Source: Gnetum montanum
Lineage: Eukaryota; Streptophyta; Gnetopsida; Gnetales; Gnetaceae
Direction: 5' to 3'
DNA: 64,000 bases
NCBI GenBank assembly: GCA_015680685.1
Contig: MNCI01008925.1
Span: 368,346-432,345, forward strand
Shown here: positions 21,690 through 32,986 of the stretch, one piece after another
Layout of the letters: each line of letters opens with the position of its first letter
Numbering within the stretch: position 1 is the stretch's first letter
Notes under the pieces: model-generated
What the model was told of the DNA's origin: nothing
Databases searched by the model: none
The model's input: only the letters and a program-made list of their open reading frames with translations
Position numbers and translations under genes: made by a program

Positions 21690-23760
21690 TATTGATTAAC
21701 TATTCTATCATTATCCCATGTAATTTTGATGGTAGTTGAGTTATGATCATTTAAGTTTCTATTTTCTTTTTCTTTTGGTATATAACTATGAGTTAATTGT
21801 TTCATTTTTGGGCTCTTAGTTGGAGTCATCTTCTTAGTTTGGAAATTAGTAAGTGGTTCAGATGTTTCCATGCATGTTTTAAATAGTTGTTGGTTCTTTG
21901 TTAGTAACCACATGGTGTCTTTTGATTTTGTGATCCCTACTCTTTTAGTTGTATACACTAATTGTTTACTATTATTGTTGTGGACTGAAATGGTAATTGT
22001 GTTGACATTCTGATGTGTCGGTCCATGATTGCACCCTTTGCATTTAGCAATTATGCATGGAATTCATTACATTTGTATGGATCCATGTGTGTCTTCCTTG
22101 GAGATCTCAATAGATAGATCCCTCATACTTATCTTAGATTTGATTGTGCTAAGCCATGTCCTCCCCATGATTATTGGAAATTCCTTATCAACATCTTTCA
22201 CATCGAGTACTAGAAACTTAGCTGGATAGGACCACCCATTAATAATGGTCACTACATCATCTATCTACCCCAAAGAAGTGGTGACAAACTAATGTGCAAG
22301 CTCCAACCTGGTATTGCATTCTTTCAATGGTGGTAGATTCCATGCTTGATATTTTTGTAGGAGATCAAATTCACCCTGAAACTTAAGTCTAATAGAGTTT
22401 TGCATGGTAAATTCTGAACTATTCGTAGATAAATCAAAGGAATTCCTAGATCAATTCTCTTCTTAGGGAGTGGTCCTATGTTAATCCAATCAGTGATAAT
22501 TTTAGTGAGCATGACAACTTGTATGTTTTGGCTTGATGATGATGGAAGCTTGTCAATAGTGAGAAGATATATTTTAAAAGAAGATGGTCTCGATGAAGCT
22601 CCAATTCTACCAACCTTTTTTGGACTTGTCCTAAATAAATAATTTTTTTTTTATCCTTAGCATTACTGGTAAGATCCCCCACTTATATATTTACTGTGTT
22701 TGTAGCTTTCCTCTACTATAGTTGTGATGGTAACTCTCCTTGCATCATGAGTGGTAGCATTGGTCACAAAGGATTTGGATTGGGATATGAAAAATTAGCT
22801 ACTTGTGGATGAACATATGGATATTAATTAGTCCTTGGTGGTGTCAGTCAGTGGTATTCTAGTGGATAATATTATGGAGTCTAAATAGCTGCATTTGCTC
22901 ATGAGATTGGACGTTGGACATACTATCTATAAGGATCAGGTTGTCGATATGAATACTATTGGTGCAATGGTGGCATGGCCCATGAATAAGGTTGTTTCCA
23001 TTGTTAATAATATTTTTCCTATGACTACGACAAATCTCCACTAGGATAAGACATTGTTTGAAGGTTCTTGCGATAGTTACCTTAAGGATAAGGTAACTGT
23101 TTGGGTATTTTTCTTTTAACAAATTTGGGATTAAGTGCATATGCTTCCATTTCTTGCAGATGTGTCATAACTAGACAAGATCTCTTAGGATGTTTGTACT
23201 AGCACATAGTACAACCTTCTTCATTTGTAGAGTTGGTATCTGAGACCTCAGCTACTGAAGCAACTTTGCCTTTACATCTAATTCTCTCTTCTTTCTATTA
23301 CATTTACTTTTTGCAAAGGCTTGCTCTATTATTTCATCAATACTTTTCAAAGCATTTGTAACTTTTCTCATCAACTGAATTCCACAACTTCCCTACCTAA
23401 GTTATTATATCAGTGATAGACTTTGAAAATGGTAGGGTCTCCTTTCTGTTTATCTGATCCAAGGTTTCTTTCTCCTAGGTCTTAGACACTCGTGCATCTA
23501 TTTTTCTAATCAATGGATCTATGTTGTACTCTTTAGCTGACTCTCTTTTTCATAGCTCATCTTCCTCTATTGTCACTTGCTCAATTATTCTTTGAATGCA
23601 ATGGATAGTCAGTTCTAATAATCTCCCTTGGGTGTAAACCCCAATAGTCTCTCTAGTTTTACTTCTCATCCCATTCATGATGTTACATCTTATTAAGGAC
23701 TTGAGACTCAACATAATGACATAATGTAATAACATTTTTTTACAAATTTATAAGAGTATT
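21690..23760 (-). pseudogene. gag-protease of element B
   Basis: Minus-strand relic. Gag pieces: SKTRETIGVYTQGRLLEL (near 23670) matches A's gag, and a zinc knuckle CTMC-x-YKHPKRSC sits near 23200. A Pro/Gln-rich segment follows. Protease pieces: TLLDLSFRVNLIS (near 22390, where Asp-Ser-Gly has become Asp-Leu-Ser) and WSYPAKFLVLDVKDV plus FPIIMGRTWLSTI (22240-22120), matching D/F and E. Downstream of 21690 the pol sequence stops and the spacer begins. The N-terminal gag half is cut off by the D insertion at 23793. Confidence 0.75.
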
Positions 23761-23792
23761 TAATTAGTCTTATGAATTATTTTATTTTTTAA

Positions 23793-24711
23793 TGATGAAG
23801 CATTAATGTTCCATGTCGACAAGCCCCCATTGACATGGCCTCATCAATAGGTCCCCATTTATGTGTTGCTGCCTCATCGATGGGGCCACGTCAACATAGC
23901 ATTTGCTACGTCGACATAGCCTCATCAATGTAGCATTATAGCGAAAACTATAAATATGAGCTCCCAATCATGTTTATGTGCATCCTATTCATATGAGTAG
24001 TTGAACTCTTGTAACTTTCACATTTGAAAGTTAGAATATTTCTCCTGAGTGTCCTTGAGTGTATGGATCTTTATTTGAGCATTGTTGTACATAAGCATGA
24101 CACTGTGTACAATAATAAAGACAAACTTCTTGATAAACCTTGTAGCATTTTGGATAGTTTAGATATTTATTTATGCATTTAATGCTTTTAATTAATTATT
24201 TAATTTTTTCTAGTAATTAAGCTAATTACGCAAGATAAGCTAGATAGATTAAATACAAAAGTACGACCGCTTCAAGCATAACACGTATTCGCTTGGCAAT
24301 CCTAGCAGCATTATTGCTTGGTGCACCTAGAAGCATAGCGCTTGGTAACCCAGCAATGGATACGTGGGTTTAGGACATGTATGGAAAGTGGGACTGGATG
24401 CTTATGTTAGGATTAGTTAAATATTAGTTAGTTAGTTAAATTAAATTAGTTATTAAATTACTCTCTCTCTTGAAGCACCAAAACCATAAAACATAAAAGG
24501 ACAAAAATCATATGCCTTTATTACTCTTAACCATACCATTATGCTTCATAAGTGTAATCGGGAAGATAATGAATGACCTTAGGTTAAGGTTCACTTCTTA
24601 GAAGACTAGTGCACCAAAAGCTATAAAGTCCATGAAATTTAACCAAATTTTCCGTGAACGCTCTGTGACTCATATGGTTGGGCATAGGGATACCCTTTCA
24701 ATTGCTCATCA
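23793..24711 (+). mobile_element. 5' LTR of element D
   Basis: 919 bp, from TGATGAAGC to GCTCATCA. TATAAATA lies at 23949-23956. The U3 carries three GCCTCATCRAT-type repeats and two direct ACGTCRACATAGC repeats (23888-23900 and 23909-23921) instead of GATATC palindromes. The R-U5 part, with GTGTATGGATCTTT, matches E's LTR (33190-33203). Confidence 0.8.
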
Positions 24712-24731
24712 TTAGTGCCATTTTTGAGAAC
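24712..24731 (+). promoter_or_regulatory. Decayed primer-binding site of element D
   Basis: TTAGTGCCATTTTTGAGAAC directly follows the LTR and aligns in position with the Asp-tRNA-type site at 33799-33819, with several substitutions. Confidence 0.5.
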
Positions 24732-24862
24732 TTTGTTTGTTTAAATGTGCTCTATCTAGGATTAGTAAACATTATTAATATCGTTGAATGAACCTAAAGT
24801 TAACATCACTTTCACAAAACCTATAATTACAAAAGCACACTAATTATTTTACTTGTTACAAA

Positions 24863-25984
24863 ATGTCTTCTTCCCATAGGCATGAAGATGTCAAATTGCC
24901 GGTTCCACAAGAGTGCAAAGTGGTATATACTCATCTAGATGAGTATGCACCATACTTCACCTTCATCTTACATCAGGATGAACAACTGAGATAGTGTGAT
25001 ATGAAGGGCAACATCGTATTGTCCCTTGATCAATCTATGCTAGGGATGCACTTCCAAACTCTTAAGAAGTTAGGAATTTTAGATTTTCACAAAAAATACA
25101 TTGTGAATGGTTATGACACTTAAGAGTATCATCCCATTGAAACACAACATAGGATATTGATACTAGCAGAGGCATCACGAGGCTATGAAGGGGAAGCACT
25201 TCACTAACCCTTTGTTCCTACTAAACCAAGATGACAATGTGGTTCCTCCCCCTAAGGATTCCCAACATGAATATTCTTCATCCTCTGTTATTGGTGATGA
25301 GGATGTGGCCCTGAACCTGTAATCTACTATTCATAAACTAGGTTCAGGAAAAAGTGACAATCATGGCAAGAGCTTAGGAAAACATCGTGATGGCAAGGGA
25401 TCTAAGGATGATGGCCTTAATGAGTGAAGAGGTGGTGGTAGACACCGCGGTGGTGCCGGTGGTCCATCTTCCTCTTCATCCTCTTCATCCAATTTCAAAC
25501 ATTTCTCTTCATCTTTAGGTTCTAATAGAAGTTGTAGGAAAAATAATTATAATGAAGGTGATTAGTGGGACAACAATGATTGTAGAGCTTGCCAAGAACA
25601 AAGGGATGATAGAAACCATCACTAGTATCATCGAAAAAATAATGATGATGGACCTTTGTTAACAACTTGAAGCATGCTTAACATTGTAGAGGTAGTTAAA
25701 ATTCCAACTAGGCATGTGAAAGACAATCGGATCATGTGCTTAGACATGAATAATATCCCATGATTTAAGGGGGATAGAACTCTAATCTGGAGACTCATCT
25801 ACAAGCTTTCCATGATGCCTATGCATTACAAAACATTCAGAATGACTGGCAGAAACTCAAGCTATTCCCTAGGATAGTCATCAAGAAAGCTAAAAGCTGG
25901 TGTTAGTCCTTGGAACTAGAATTCATTTGCTAATGGAGTACCATGTTAGAGCTATTTAATGACAAATACTATACATAATCCAAA
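24863..25984 (+). pseudogene. gag of element D (N-terminal part, interrupted)
   Basis: ATG 24863 gives MSSSHRHEDVKLPVPQECK, parallel to E's MSSSHRSASLPKFDG at 33960. A Gly/Ser-rich tract with a run of serines lies near 25440-25520, as in E near 34510-34570. The capsid-like part near 25680-25980 (ACxxNIQNDWQKLKL-like) is cut by a solo LTR at 25990 and resumes at 26841-26936, where it ends in a deletion. Several in-frame stops. Confidence 0.65.
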
Positions 25985-26845
25985 GTGTCTAATGAGTGGC
26001 AAGGTACCCCTATGCTCAACCATATGAATACAAGTGTGTACGCACAATCTAGTCAAACTCCGCAAATGGACTAGTTGCAGCACCTAGATAGTTGAATGTT
26101 GATTGCAATTCGCTATCTTCCTACCTGGACTAGTATTTTCTTTGTCACGTATGGTTTAGTCAAACATGAGATGTGTGATGTGATTTCTAACACTATGCTA
26201 CTCCTAAAGACAATGAGAAATAGCCTTGATTAAGCTAATAAGCAATATGAAGCAAAATCTAAGCTAGCCTATGTGCGATGAACATCTGTCCTTAATCATC
26301 CGTATGCATCTTGGACTTTGTGTACTACTTCTGGGAATACCAAGCACACATTACTTGAGCACTACTAGATATGCTACTGGGTTACCAAGTAGTTACACTT
26401 AAATGTTCGTGATTAAGACGTGCCAATTCTGCATTAACAATAGGAATAGTAAATAACGAGAAAGAAATATTAACTAAGAAAATAATAAATAATAATTAAC
26501 AATTAAACAATTAAAAACTAAGTGAATGCTGCAATTATGGAGTAATCTTGATCTTTATTGCTAATTGTGTGCATGTCCAAGTACGTCACACTCGAACAAA
26601 GGTTCTGTATAATTATAATCATCACACTACAAGCATACACTTGAAAAGAATTGAAAACTGACAAAATGAATCTACTCTAAGATTTACCAAATCACTCCTT
26701 TCATGCATGCTTAAGTGCTATATTTATAGGCCCACACATGAATCATGATATCATGTATTTGATATTGTTATCCATGTTGTGATATGGCATACTCGATATC
26801 AAGTATTTGATATCGGGGCTTGGCAAACCATGATTCATCAGTGTC
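25985..26845 (-). mobile_element. Solo LTR with target-site duplication GTGTC
   Basis: LTR 25990-26840 (851 bp), from TAATGAG to TTCATCA, minus orientation, A/B/C group. It is flanked by GTGTC at 25985-25989 and GTGTC at 26841-26845. The gag of D reads across it: the bases on either side join to match E's gag at about 35090-35100. No internal element sequence remains. TATAAATA on the minus strand lies at 26728-26721, with GATATC palindromes upstream (26745-26815). Confidence 0.92.
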
Positions 26846-26936
26846 TAATCTGAGAAAGAAAATTAAAGGTTGGAAATAGGGAATACATGAACCCTTGGAT
26901 GTCATCATGGGTAGATATTATTCACTCTTACACTCT

Positions 26937-28379
26937 TGCAATTTATTTATTTTACAACTTTTTGATTTTCAAAATTTTTCTTATTTTTACGTCATTTTTT
27001 CTTTTACACCATCATTAGTACATTTGAATATTTATTGGATATTTTATACTTTCTTATATATTTTACCTTGTTTTTTCTAGTGTGGTTTTCAAATTTTTCC
27101 TAATAAAAATGCTTTATTGTCAATAGGACATTGTGGTGTTGTAGCTATTACTAAGGATGATTTGTTCTTCATGATTGGTTTCCTAATGTTTGGTTTTTAC
27201 TTTTGAATTTTTGTATTGATGGCTCAGTCATGGTTTCTTTTTCATGGAATAGGCAATGAGTCCACAACATCCACCCATCCACAAACTTTATGGTTTTCCT
27301 TGTTTTGGAAGTTTGAGGTTCCTTTCATTAAATCAAATTTTAATAAATTTGTGATTTTAGTAGTTTTTGAAAATGGGAAGGATTCAAAGGTCTAAACAAG
27401 GTGTCACTTCAAGGGGACTTAATACTCTTTGTACTTTTCTACTTACTTCAGTGCTTAAGTGTTTTTCATGGACTTCTTATTGTTCCATGTTCCATTAATA
27501 GGAAGTTAAATAAAATCTTTGCATGGTGTGGTTTCCATCCAAAAATCCAAAAAAAAAAACATGATGGGAATTCAAAGAACACACCTTAGACAAATAAATA
27601 GGCTACAACCTCTAGTTATGGGACTAGAAAGACATGTACTCATGCCTGAAGGTCCCCTCTAACTAAGGCCCTCTCTCTTACTTTCTACTTCTCTTTATGG
27701 AATGGTGGCTATTTTTTGGGAGCACTCTTGTGTCTTGAGGGGGTGGATTGATCTTGGAGTGACAACGCAAAGTCACTGAAAGACATGGGTTTTGGTCTAG
27801 ACTAAGAATGGATCTTCTCAGGTCATTTTAAATATAAACTCCACAAGGGACTTCTTATGACCTCAATGTGAAATTCCACTCTAGCTTCTCTATCATCCAT
27901 TTATGCTATCCATAGCCCACCTCACTATTGGTGTCCATGTTCTTGATTCCATGTCTTGGGCTAATGTATTTGAAGTCTTCGATAGAATTTTCTAGGTTTT
28001 GGTCCTTAACTTTCATCAACCATTAGTCACCTCTGGGTCCCACAAAGTTCTTAGGTTGAGGTTATGCAAGGGCAAAAAGGGCATGTGCCTACTATGGAGA
28101 GGATCCATTTGCATATCCCTTTTTTAGGTTTGTTAAGTACCTTATCCCTAGGCATTATCGCAACTAGAATCTTTCGTACACTCATCTTCCACATTAGACC
28201 ATGTGCTCCTTCATATGTTTTGTTTATTAAATACATTCTCCATCAAATTTTTCAACTTTTGAGCTTTCAAAGACCCTCTTCAATGATTTTATCACATTCT
28301 TAGCTTTTCTGGGATTCAATGGATCCCAATTTCATTGAAAAATTCATTATATTTTTTGAGATATTGATGTTTGAAAATT
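26937..28379 (+). other. Noncoding spacer of element D
   Basis: Starts at TTTATTTATTTTACAACTTT, where gag breaks off. It matches the spacer downstream of integrase in E (39930-41340) and, in reverse, that of A (6918-8290). Shared blocks include AATGAGTCCACAACATCCA (about 27255) and CTTGTGTCTT (about 27727). No protein is supported. Confidence 0.65.
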
Positions 28380-28470
28380 TTGGCCAATGGGCCCCATATA
28401 TGAGGCCCATCAATGGAGCAGACTCGTATACGAGGCCCTGTCAATGTAAGTCAAAAATAGTATAAATATC
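28380..28470 (+). promoter_or_regulatory. Internal palindrome plus TATA module (element D)
   Basis: GGGCCCCATATATGAGGCCC-like (28389-28407) and CTCGTATACGAG (28423-28434, perfect 12-mer) precede TATAAATA at 28461-28468. The blocks GGCCCATCAATGG and AGGCCCTGTCAATG resemble D's own U3 repeats (CCTCATCAATAGG, CCTCATCGATGGGG). The TATA box lies about 430 bp upstream of the ORF2 ATG. Confidence 0.55.
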
Positions 28471-28863
28471 CATGACCCCACTTAGAAAATATTACATTTT
28501 ATCACAAATGCCAAAGGAGTTTTTCAATCTTTCTAAGCCTAGAAGCTTTCAAATCGTCTATCCAAATCACTTTGTTCTTTGACCCTGTAGGTACCATAGG
28601 TAAGCTCTTCGTCATGGGGCTCACAAATGTACCATTTTTTATAGACAATTTTTCACAAATTTTTCAAACTCCTGCAAAGGTTTAACTGAAAAATCAACCA
28701 TTAAACACTAAATTACAAGAATTAAACCTTTCCAATAAGCTCTGATGATAATTATAATAAATAATTGATAACATAATCAATTTGCCATGATCCAACTTTA
28801 GCTAAGTGTAACTAACTAATTAACAGGAAAAGGTACTCAAAACTTTAAAGTTACACATTACAT

Positions 28864-28894
28864 CTACTAATCCATGGATGTGTTGTGATCGTAG
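28864..28894 (+). promoter_or_regulatory. Branch-point and 3' splice-site-like motif before ORF2 (element D/F)
   Basis: CTACTAAT (28864-28871), then GTTGTGATCGTAG ending at 28894, then the ORF2 ATG. Same arrangement as in A and B. Confidence 0.5.
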
Positions 28895-29480
28895 ATGGCA
28901 CCAAAAGGAAAGAACACATAGGAAGCAAGAGCATCCCAACCAAGGGAGAAATGACTAGAATGTAAAGAGGCCAAGAATAGCCCCAAGAAAAATCACTCGC
29001 AACCCATGCCACAAGTCCTCTTAGGGAGGAGGCAAAAGTGAAATTTATCAAACAGATTACAGAACCAACAACAGTAGCAATAGAACACTCCCATCGGGAT
29101 GATGTGCTTGCACAACCAGTAAACCTCAAGGTGACCTTAATAAAGGCCTACCTAAATCAAATTAAATCAAGGAAGGTCCAAAAATTGGTGCTCCAAGAGT
29201 TAAACTTTGGTCCTTTCCTGGAGCATGCACTAAGAGAAGTGTAGGATCAGTTGAAGGCCTCTCCCATGTGGCCAATCATGACTTCCATTGGGAAGTAGTA
29301 GATGGGAGAGATATTTTTGTTCTAAAATAACAGGTAGCCTAGAGCAATAGTGAAGATCAAGGACCTCTCAATGTCCTACTCAACATAGTTCATTATTGTG
29401 GTGCTTGGGTTGCTTGAAATAGGGGTGAACCTTACTGAGATCCTAATGTAGGTAGATCCCAATATCAAGAAAGAATGGGT
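28895..29480 (+). pseudogene. ORF2 head in element D/F
   Basis: ATG 28895 (MAPKGKNT) begins a copy of ORF2. Readable pieces are LVLQELNFGPFLEHALREV and SPMWPI, matching A's ELNFEYFVEVAPEAI and SPLWPI. It ends near 29480 after DPNIKKEWV, and at 29484 the sequence becomes gag C-terminus. Only about 195 residues of a roughly 900-residue protein are present, with stops. Confidence 0.7.
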
Positions 29481-29483
29481 GCC

Positions 29484-30666
29484 ACGAAGTCAGCAATATT
29501 TTTATAGAAAAATTGATCTATATGGGTAATATGTTTAGCACCCCTTGTCTCCATGTGACTCTTCTAATCATGTTTCTACTTTTCAGCCTTCCTACTACCC
29601 TCCTGATTATTATTGAACTCATTCTTCACATGCCATAAGGGATACCACCTTTTACCCTTATCCTCCTCATATTCCTGCACATGTTCCTCCACTCTTTGCA
29701 TAGCTACCACTTGCTCCACCTATGCAAGGTAACCTCCCAACTCAACTGCAACAACATAATGCTATCAAGGTCATTAATCTACAATCAGTTCATCAACCAA
29801 GTGGTTTGGACACTTGATTAAAGAAAATATCTTTCTTCCAACCCCAAAATCCACCTAAGCCCTCAAATACACCTACAGTTGGCAACCCTATTTCTCCATC
29901 TCCCTTTGTATCAAATACCTTCAAGTATCCTTCAAGCCAGATAACACCTAGGATCCATACTGTTATGCTTACTGATGTTGTATCTGAGTGGATCTATGCT
30001 AGAAACCTTCCTAGGAAATTAGTTGATCTTGAAAGTCCTCTTATTTATTTGAAAATTGTTAGAAATGAACCATGTAAGGCTCTTCTCAATATAGGTTTTG
30101 GTGTCAATTTGATTTCTCATGAAATGTATATTGCATGCAACTTGTCACCTCTCAAGAAGAGTAATATCATATTAGAATTAGTAGGCTAGTCCATCACTGT
30201 TACATTGGGATTGGTAAAAGACATTGTGACCATTGTCTGTGGGTGGTCTTATCCTGTTGATTTTATAGTGATGAAGGTAAAGAACTACAAAGGGGACTTC
30301 CCAATCATCATGGGAATGGCATGGCTAAGCACCGTGGATGCAAGCATGAACACTAGAGATCTTTTCCCTAAAATATCTAAAGAAAATGCATTTGGGAAAA
30401 TTGAGAAAAAGCAAGTTCTATGCATCATGTATAGCGATATAGGGTGCAATTGTGTGCAAAAACTCTGGTTAGTGAAACAAGAATCCATCACTGCATGCAA
30501 GAAATATGCACTAGAAGTTAATATTCAAAGGTGTTTGTACGCAACAACCACAAAACAAGAGGGCACCCAGTGGCTGACCACTAATCCTGAAAGCAACATA
30601 GGTTGCATGAAACCTACTAAGAGCCTAACATGTGCATATGTCATAGGCATGGATGAACTAGAGTAA
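29484..30666 (+). pseudogene. gag C-terminus and protease of element F
   Basis: Begins with the Gln/Pro-rich gag tail (PHIPAHVPPLFA-like, matching E at 36120-36200). The protease follows: ALLNIGFGVNLISHEM (30090-30130, active-site Asp-Ser-Gly replaced by Asn-Ile-Gly), WSYPVDFIVMKVKNY, and FPIIMGMAWLSTV (30297-30335), which matches the ILGRPFL-type flap region. The tail to 30666 (CAYVIGMDELE) is conserved in E. Confidence 0.75.
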
Positions 30667-31019
30667 GTTCATTACCAACTCTCTAATGATTTAGATGATG
30701 ATACCTATTGGAGAGAGTTGGAAATTCTTGAAAATTTCACGTAGGAGTTCCTTGAATTAAAAATGCTACTAGCTCTCATGGAATATTTGTTCTTAAAAAA
30801 TGGGAAGCCGGTGATAATCAATGCAAATCTTGCTCCAAAACAAAAATGGAAGCTATGAAAAGTGGTTGAAAATGGTCAGCAACCTTTGCTTGGTCATATC
30901 TTAAATTCATAGGGATTAATCCTCAGATATGCCAGCACCGTATCTACATTGACCCAACCATGAAGCTAAAGAGGCAACCATAGAGGCAATTGAACCCCAA
31001 ACTAAAGTAGATCATCAAA

Positions 31020-32345
31020 GAGCAAATCAAAAAACTACTCAAGGTAGGCTTCATTTATCCCATTGTGGATAGTAAGTGGGTTAGTCCACTCATGATTATG
31101 TCAAATAAAGGTGACAAGTGGTGGGTTTGCATTAATTTTTGAGTGTTGAATATGGCAACATTCAAGGAACATTTGTCATTACCTTTCATTGATTAGGTGT
31201 TAGACACAATATCTAGGCATTGTTATTATAGTTGTTTGAATGGTTATAGTGGCTATAACCAAATCTAGATCAATCCAGAGGACTAGACCAAGACAACATT
31301 CGTGAGCCCCTAGGGGACTTTTGCATATTGCAAGATGCCATTTGTTCTATGCAATCCTTTTGCTACATTCCAATGCCTGGTCTTAAATATTTTTCAACAA
31401 TAGATTGGTAGTGGTATAGAAGTCTTCATGGATGACTTCTCCACCTATGGAGCTACATTTGAGTAAGCCTTAGACTACCTTGAGCAAGTTTTGAATAGAT
31501 GTGTTAAAACAAACCTTTGACTCAATTGGCAAAAGAGTCATCTGATGGCCCAAGAAGGAATTATATTGGGGTATAGAATAACACAAGCAGGGATTGAGGT
31601 AAACCCTGAAAAAATAAGGATCACCCAAGGAATTACCTACCAACTAGAAACTACCAAAGATGTTCAGTCATTCCTTGGACACACTAGCTACTACTAGTGA
31701 TTTATAGAAAATTTCTCTAAGATCACAAAACCATTGGTTAACCTGACAAAGAAAGATGCATGATTTGACTAGACCATTGAATGTGAAAAAGCATTCTAGC
31801 AACTAAAGAAAAAACTTGTAGAAACCTCAATTCTACAAGCACTTGACTAGTCTAGACCATTCCATGTTATGATAGATGCATTAAATTATTCCTTGGGAGC
31901 TATACTTATGTATTTGGATGATAAGAAACATTTATATTTTATCCACTACGCAAGCTGAACCATTGTGGATGCATAACTGAACTACACCACTATAGAAAAA
32001 GAATTAATGGAAGTGGCATTTACTCTAGAGAAGTTCAAGCACTATGTGCTTGGATATAAAGTATTTGTGCACACAGACCACAGTGCCATTCGCTTCCTAA
32101 TGAACAAGTCAACAATAAGCCCTATGTCATACTATGGTTAGTGATCTTATAGGAATTTGATCTTACAATGGTAGATTGAAAAGGCACTGAGAATGTGGTG
32201 GCTGACCACTTATCTCGGTTGCGATGGGATAACAAAGAGAAAGAAAGCTTACTATCTAATCTATTTCTTAAGGAGCTCCTCTTTGCTGAGGCTATAACTG
32301 AATAATTTCCCAATGAGCCTAAATGGTATGATGTCATTCTCACCT
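31020..32345 (+). pseudogene. RT and RNase H of element F (Athila-like)
   Basis: Frames broken by TAG/TGA changes give FIYPIVDSKWVSPLM, the RT block LNGYSGYNQI (31240-31265), KMPFVLCNPFATFQ, and the active site VFMDDFSTYG (31418-31447), which is the FMDD form typical of Athila and Tat. Then GIEVNPEKI and QSFLGH are followed by RNase H with MIDALNYSLGAIL, HYVLGYKVFVHTDHSAIRFL and VADHLSRL. The catalytic core residues of RT are still visible, but the gene has many stops. Confidence 0.8.
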
Positions 32346-32986
32346 ACCTTATCACCCAAGAGATGCCATGAGGGTTGGACCACTGGAAGAAACAATAGTT
32401 TCTTCACCAGGTAAAATGCTTCATGGAGGTCAATGGACACCTCTATAAGGTGTCCATCAATGGCCTAGTTTGTTGGTGTGTCTCTGATGTTGATCAACTA
32501 CACATTCTCTAAGATGCTCATGAAGGTCCTTGGGGGGGGCACTATGCTGGGAGATGCATGACCATCAAAATCCTAATGGTAGGGTATAATTGGCCAACAA
32601 TCTTCAGGGATGCTCACCAATATGTCTATTCTTATGAATGCTACAAACAAGATGGTGGAATGACTTCTTGAATGAAGGAACCTCAATAGTGGATCCAACC
32701 ACTAGAACTCTTTAACATATGGGGCATTGATTTCATGGGTCTCATCATGCCCATGTCAAATGGAAAGGCGTACATCATAGTCACTATTGACTATTGTACA
32801 AAATGGGCAAAAGTACCAGTCATCATCGACATCTTCTACTATTGCTCAGTTTGTACAAAAAAATGTTGTAATTAGGTTTGGTATACCACGTGCATTAATT
32901 TTTGATAATGGAACTCACTTTACAAGCATTACCTTTCAAAATCGTATGCAATGCTTGGGGGTTGAACATAAACTCACAACACCCTA
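32346..32986 (+). pseudogene. Integrase of element F, interrupted by E
   Basis: Zinc-binding N-terminal region near 32500-32660, decayed. The core has WGIDFMGLIMPM (about 32721) and IFDNGTHFTS (about 32908), with both catalytic Asp residues retained. The frame is cut after LGVEHKLTTPY at 32986 by the LTR of E, just before the third catalytic residue. The remaining integrase is not found elsewhere in the window. Confidence 0.8.

Larger units (their letters stand above)
15785..23792 (-). mobile_element. Element B: Athila-like element with gag-protease and ORF2, lacking RT and integrase
   Basis: Minus-strand relative of A. Present are the 3' LTR (15785-16659), polypurine tract, ORF2 (19527-16873), spacer with internal palindrome module, and gag-protease (about 23760-21690). 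RT, RNase H and integrase are missing between protease and spacer. Element D is inserted into the gag region at 23793, and the rest of gag and the 5' LTR of B are not found in the window. Confidence 0.8.
23793..32986 (+). mobile_element. Element D/F: chimeric Athila-like element inserted in B
   Basis: Plus strand. Order: LTR (23793-24711), primer-binding site, gag N-terminal part, a solo LTR insertion (25990-26840), a few more gag bases, then an abrupt jump into the family spacer (26937 on), internal promoter-like module, ORF2 head (28895-29480), and then gag C-terminus, protease, RT, RNase H and integrase (29484-32986). Normal order is gag-pro-pol-spacer-ORF2, so this stretch is either one template-switched element or two elements fused by deletion. 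It is interrupted at 32987 by E. Confidence 0.65.
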
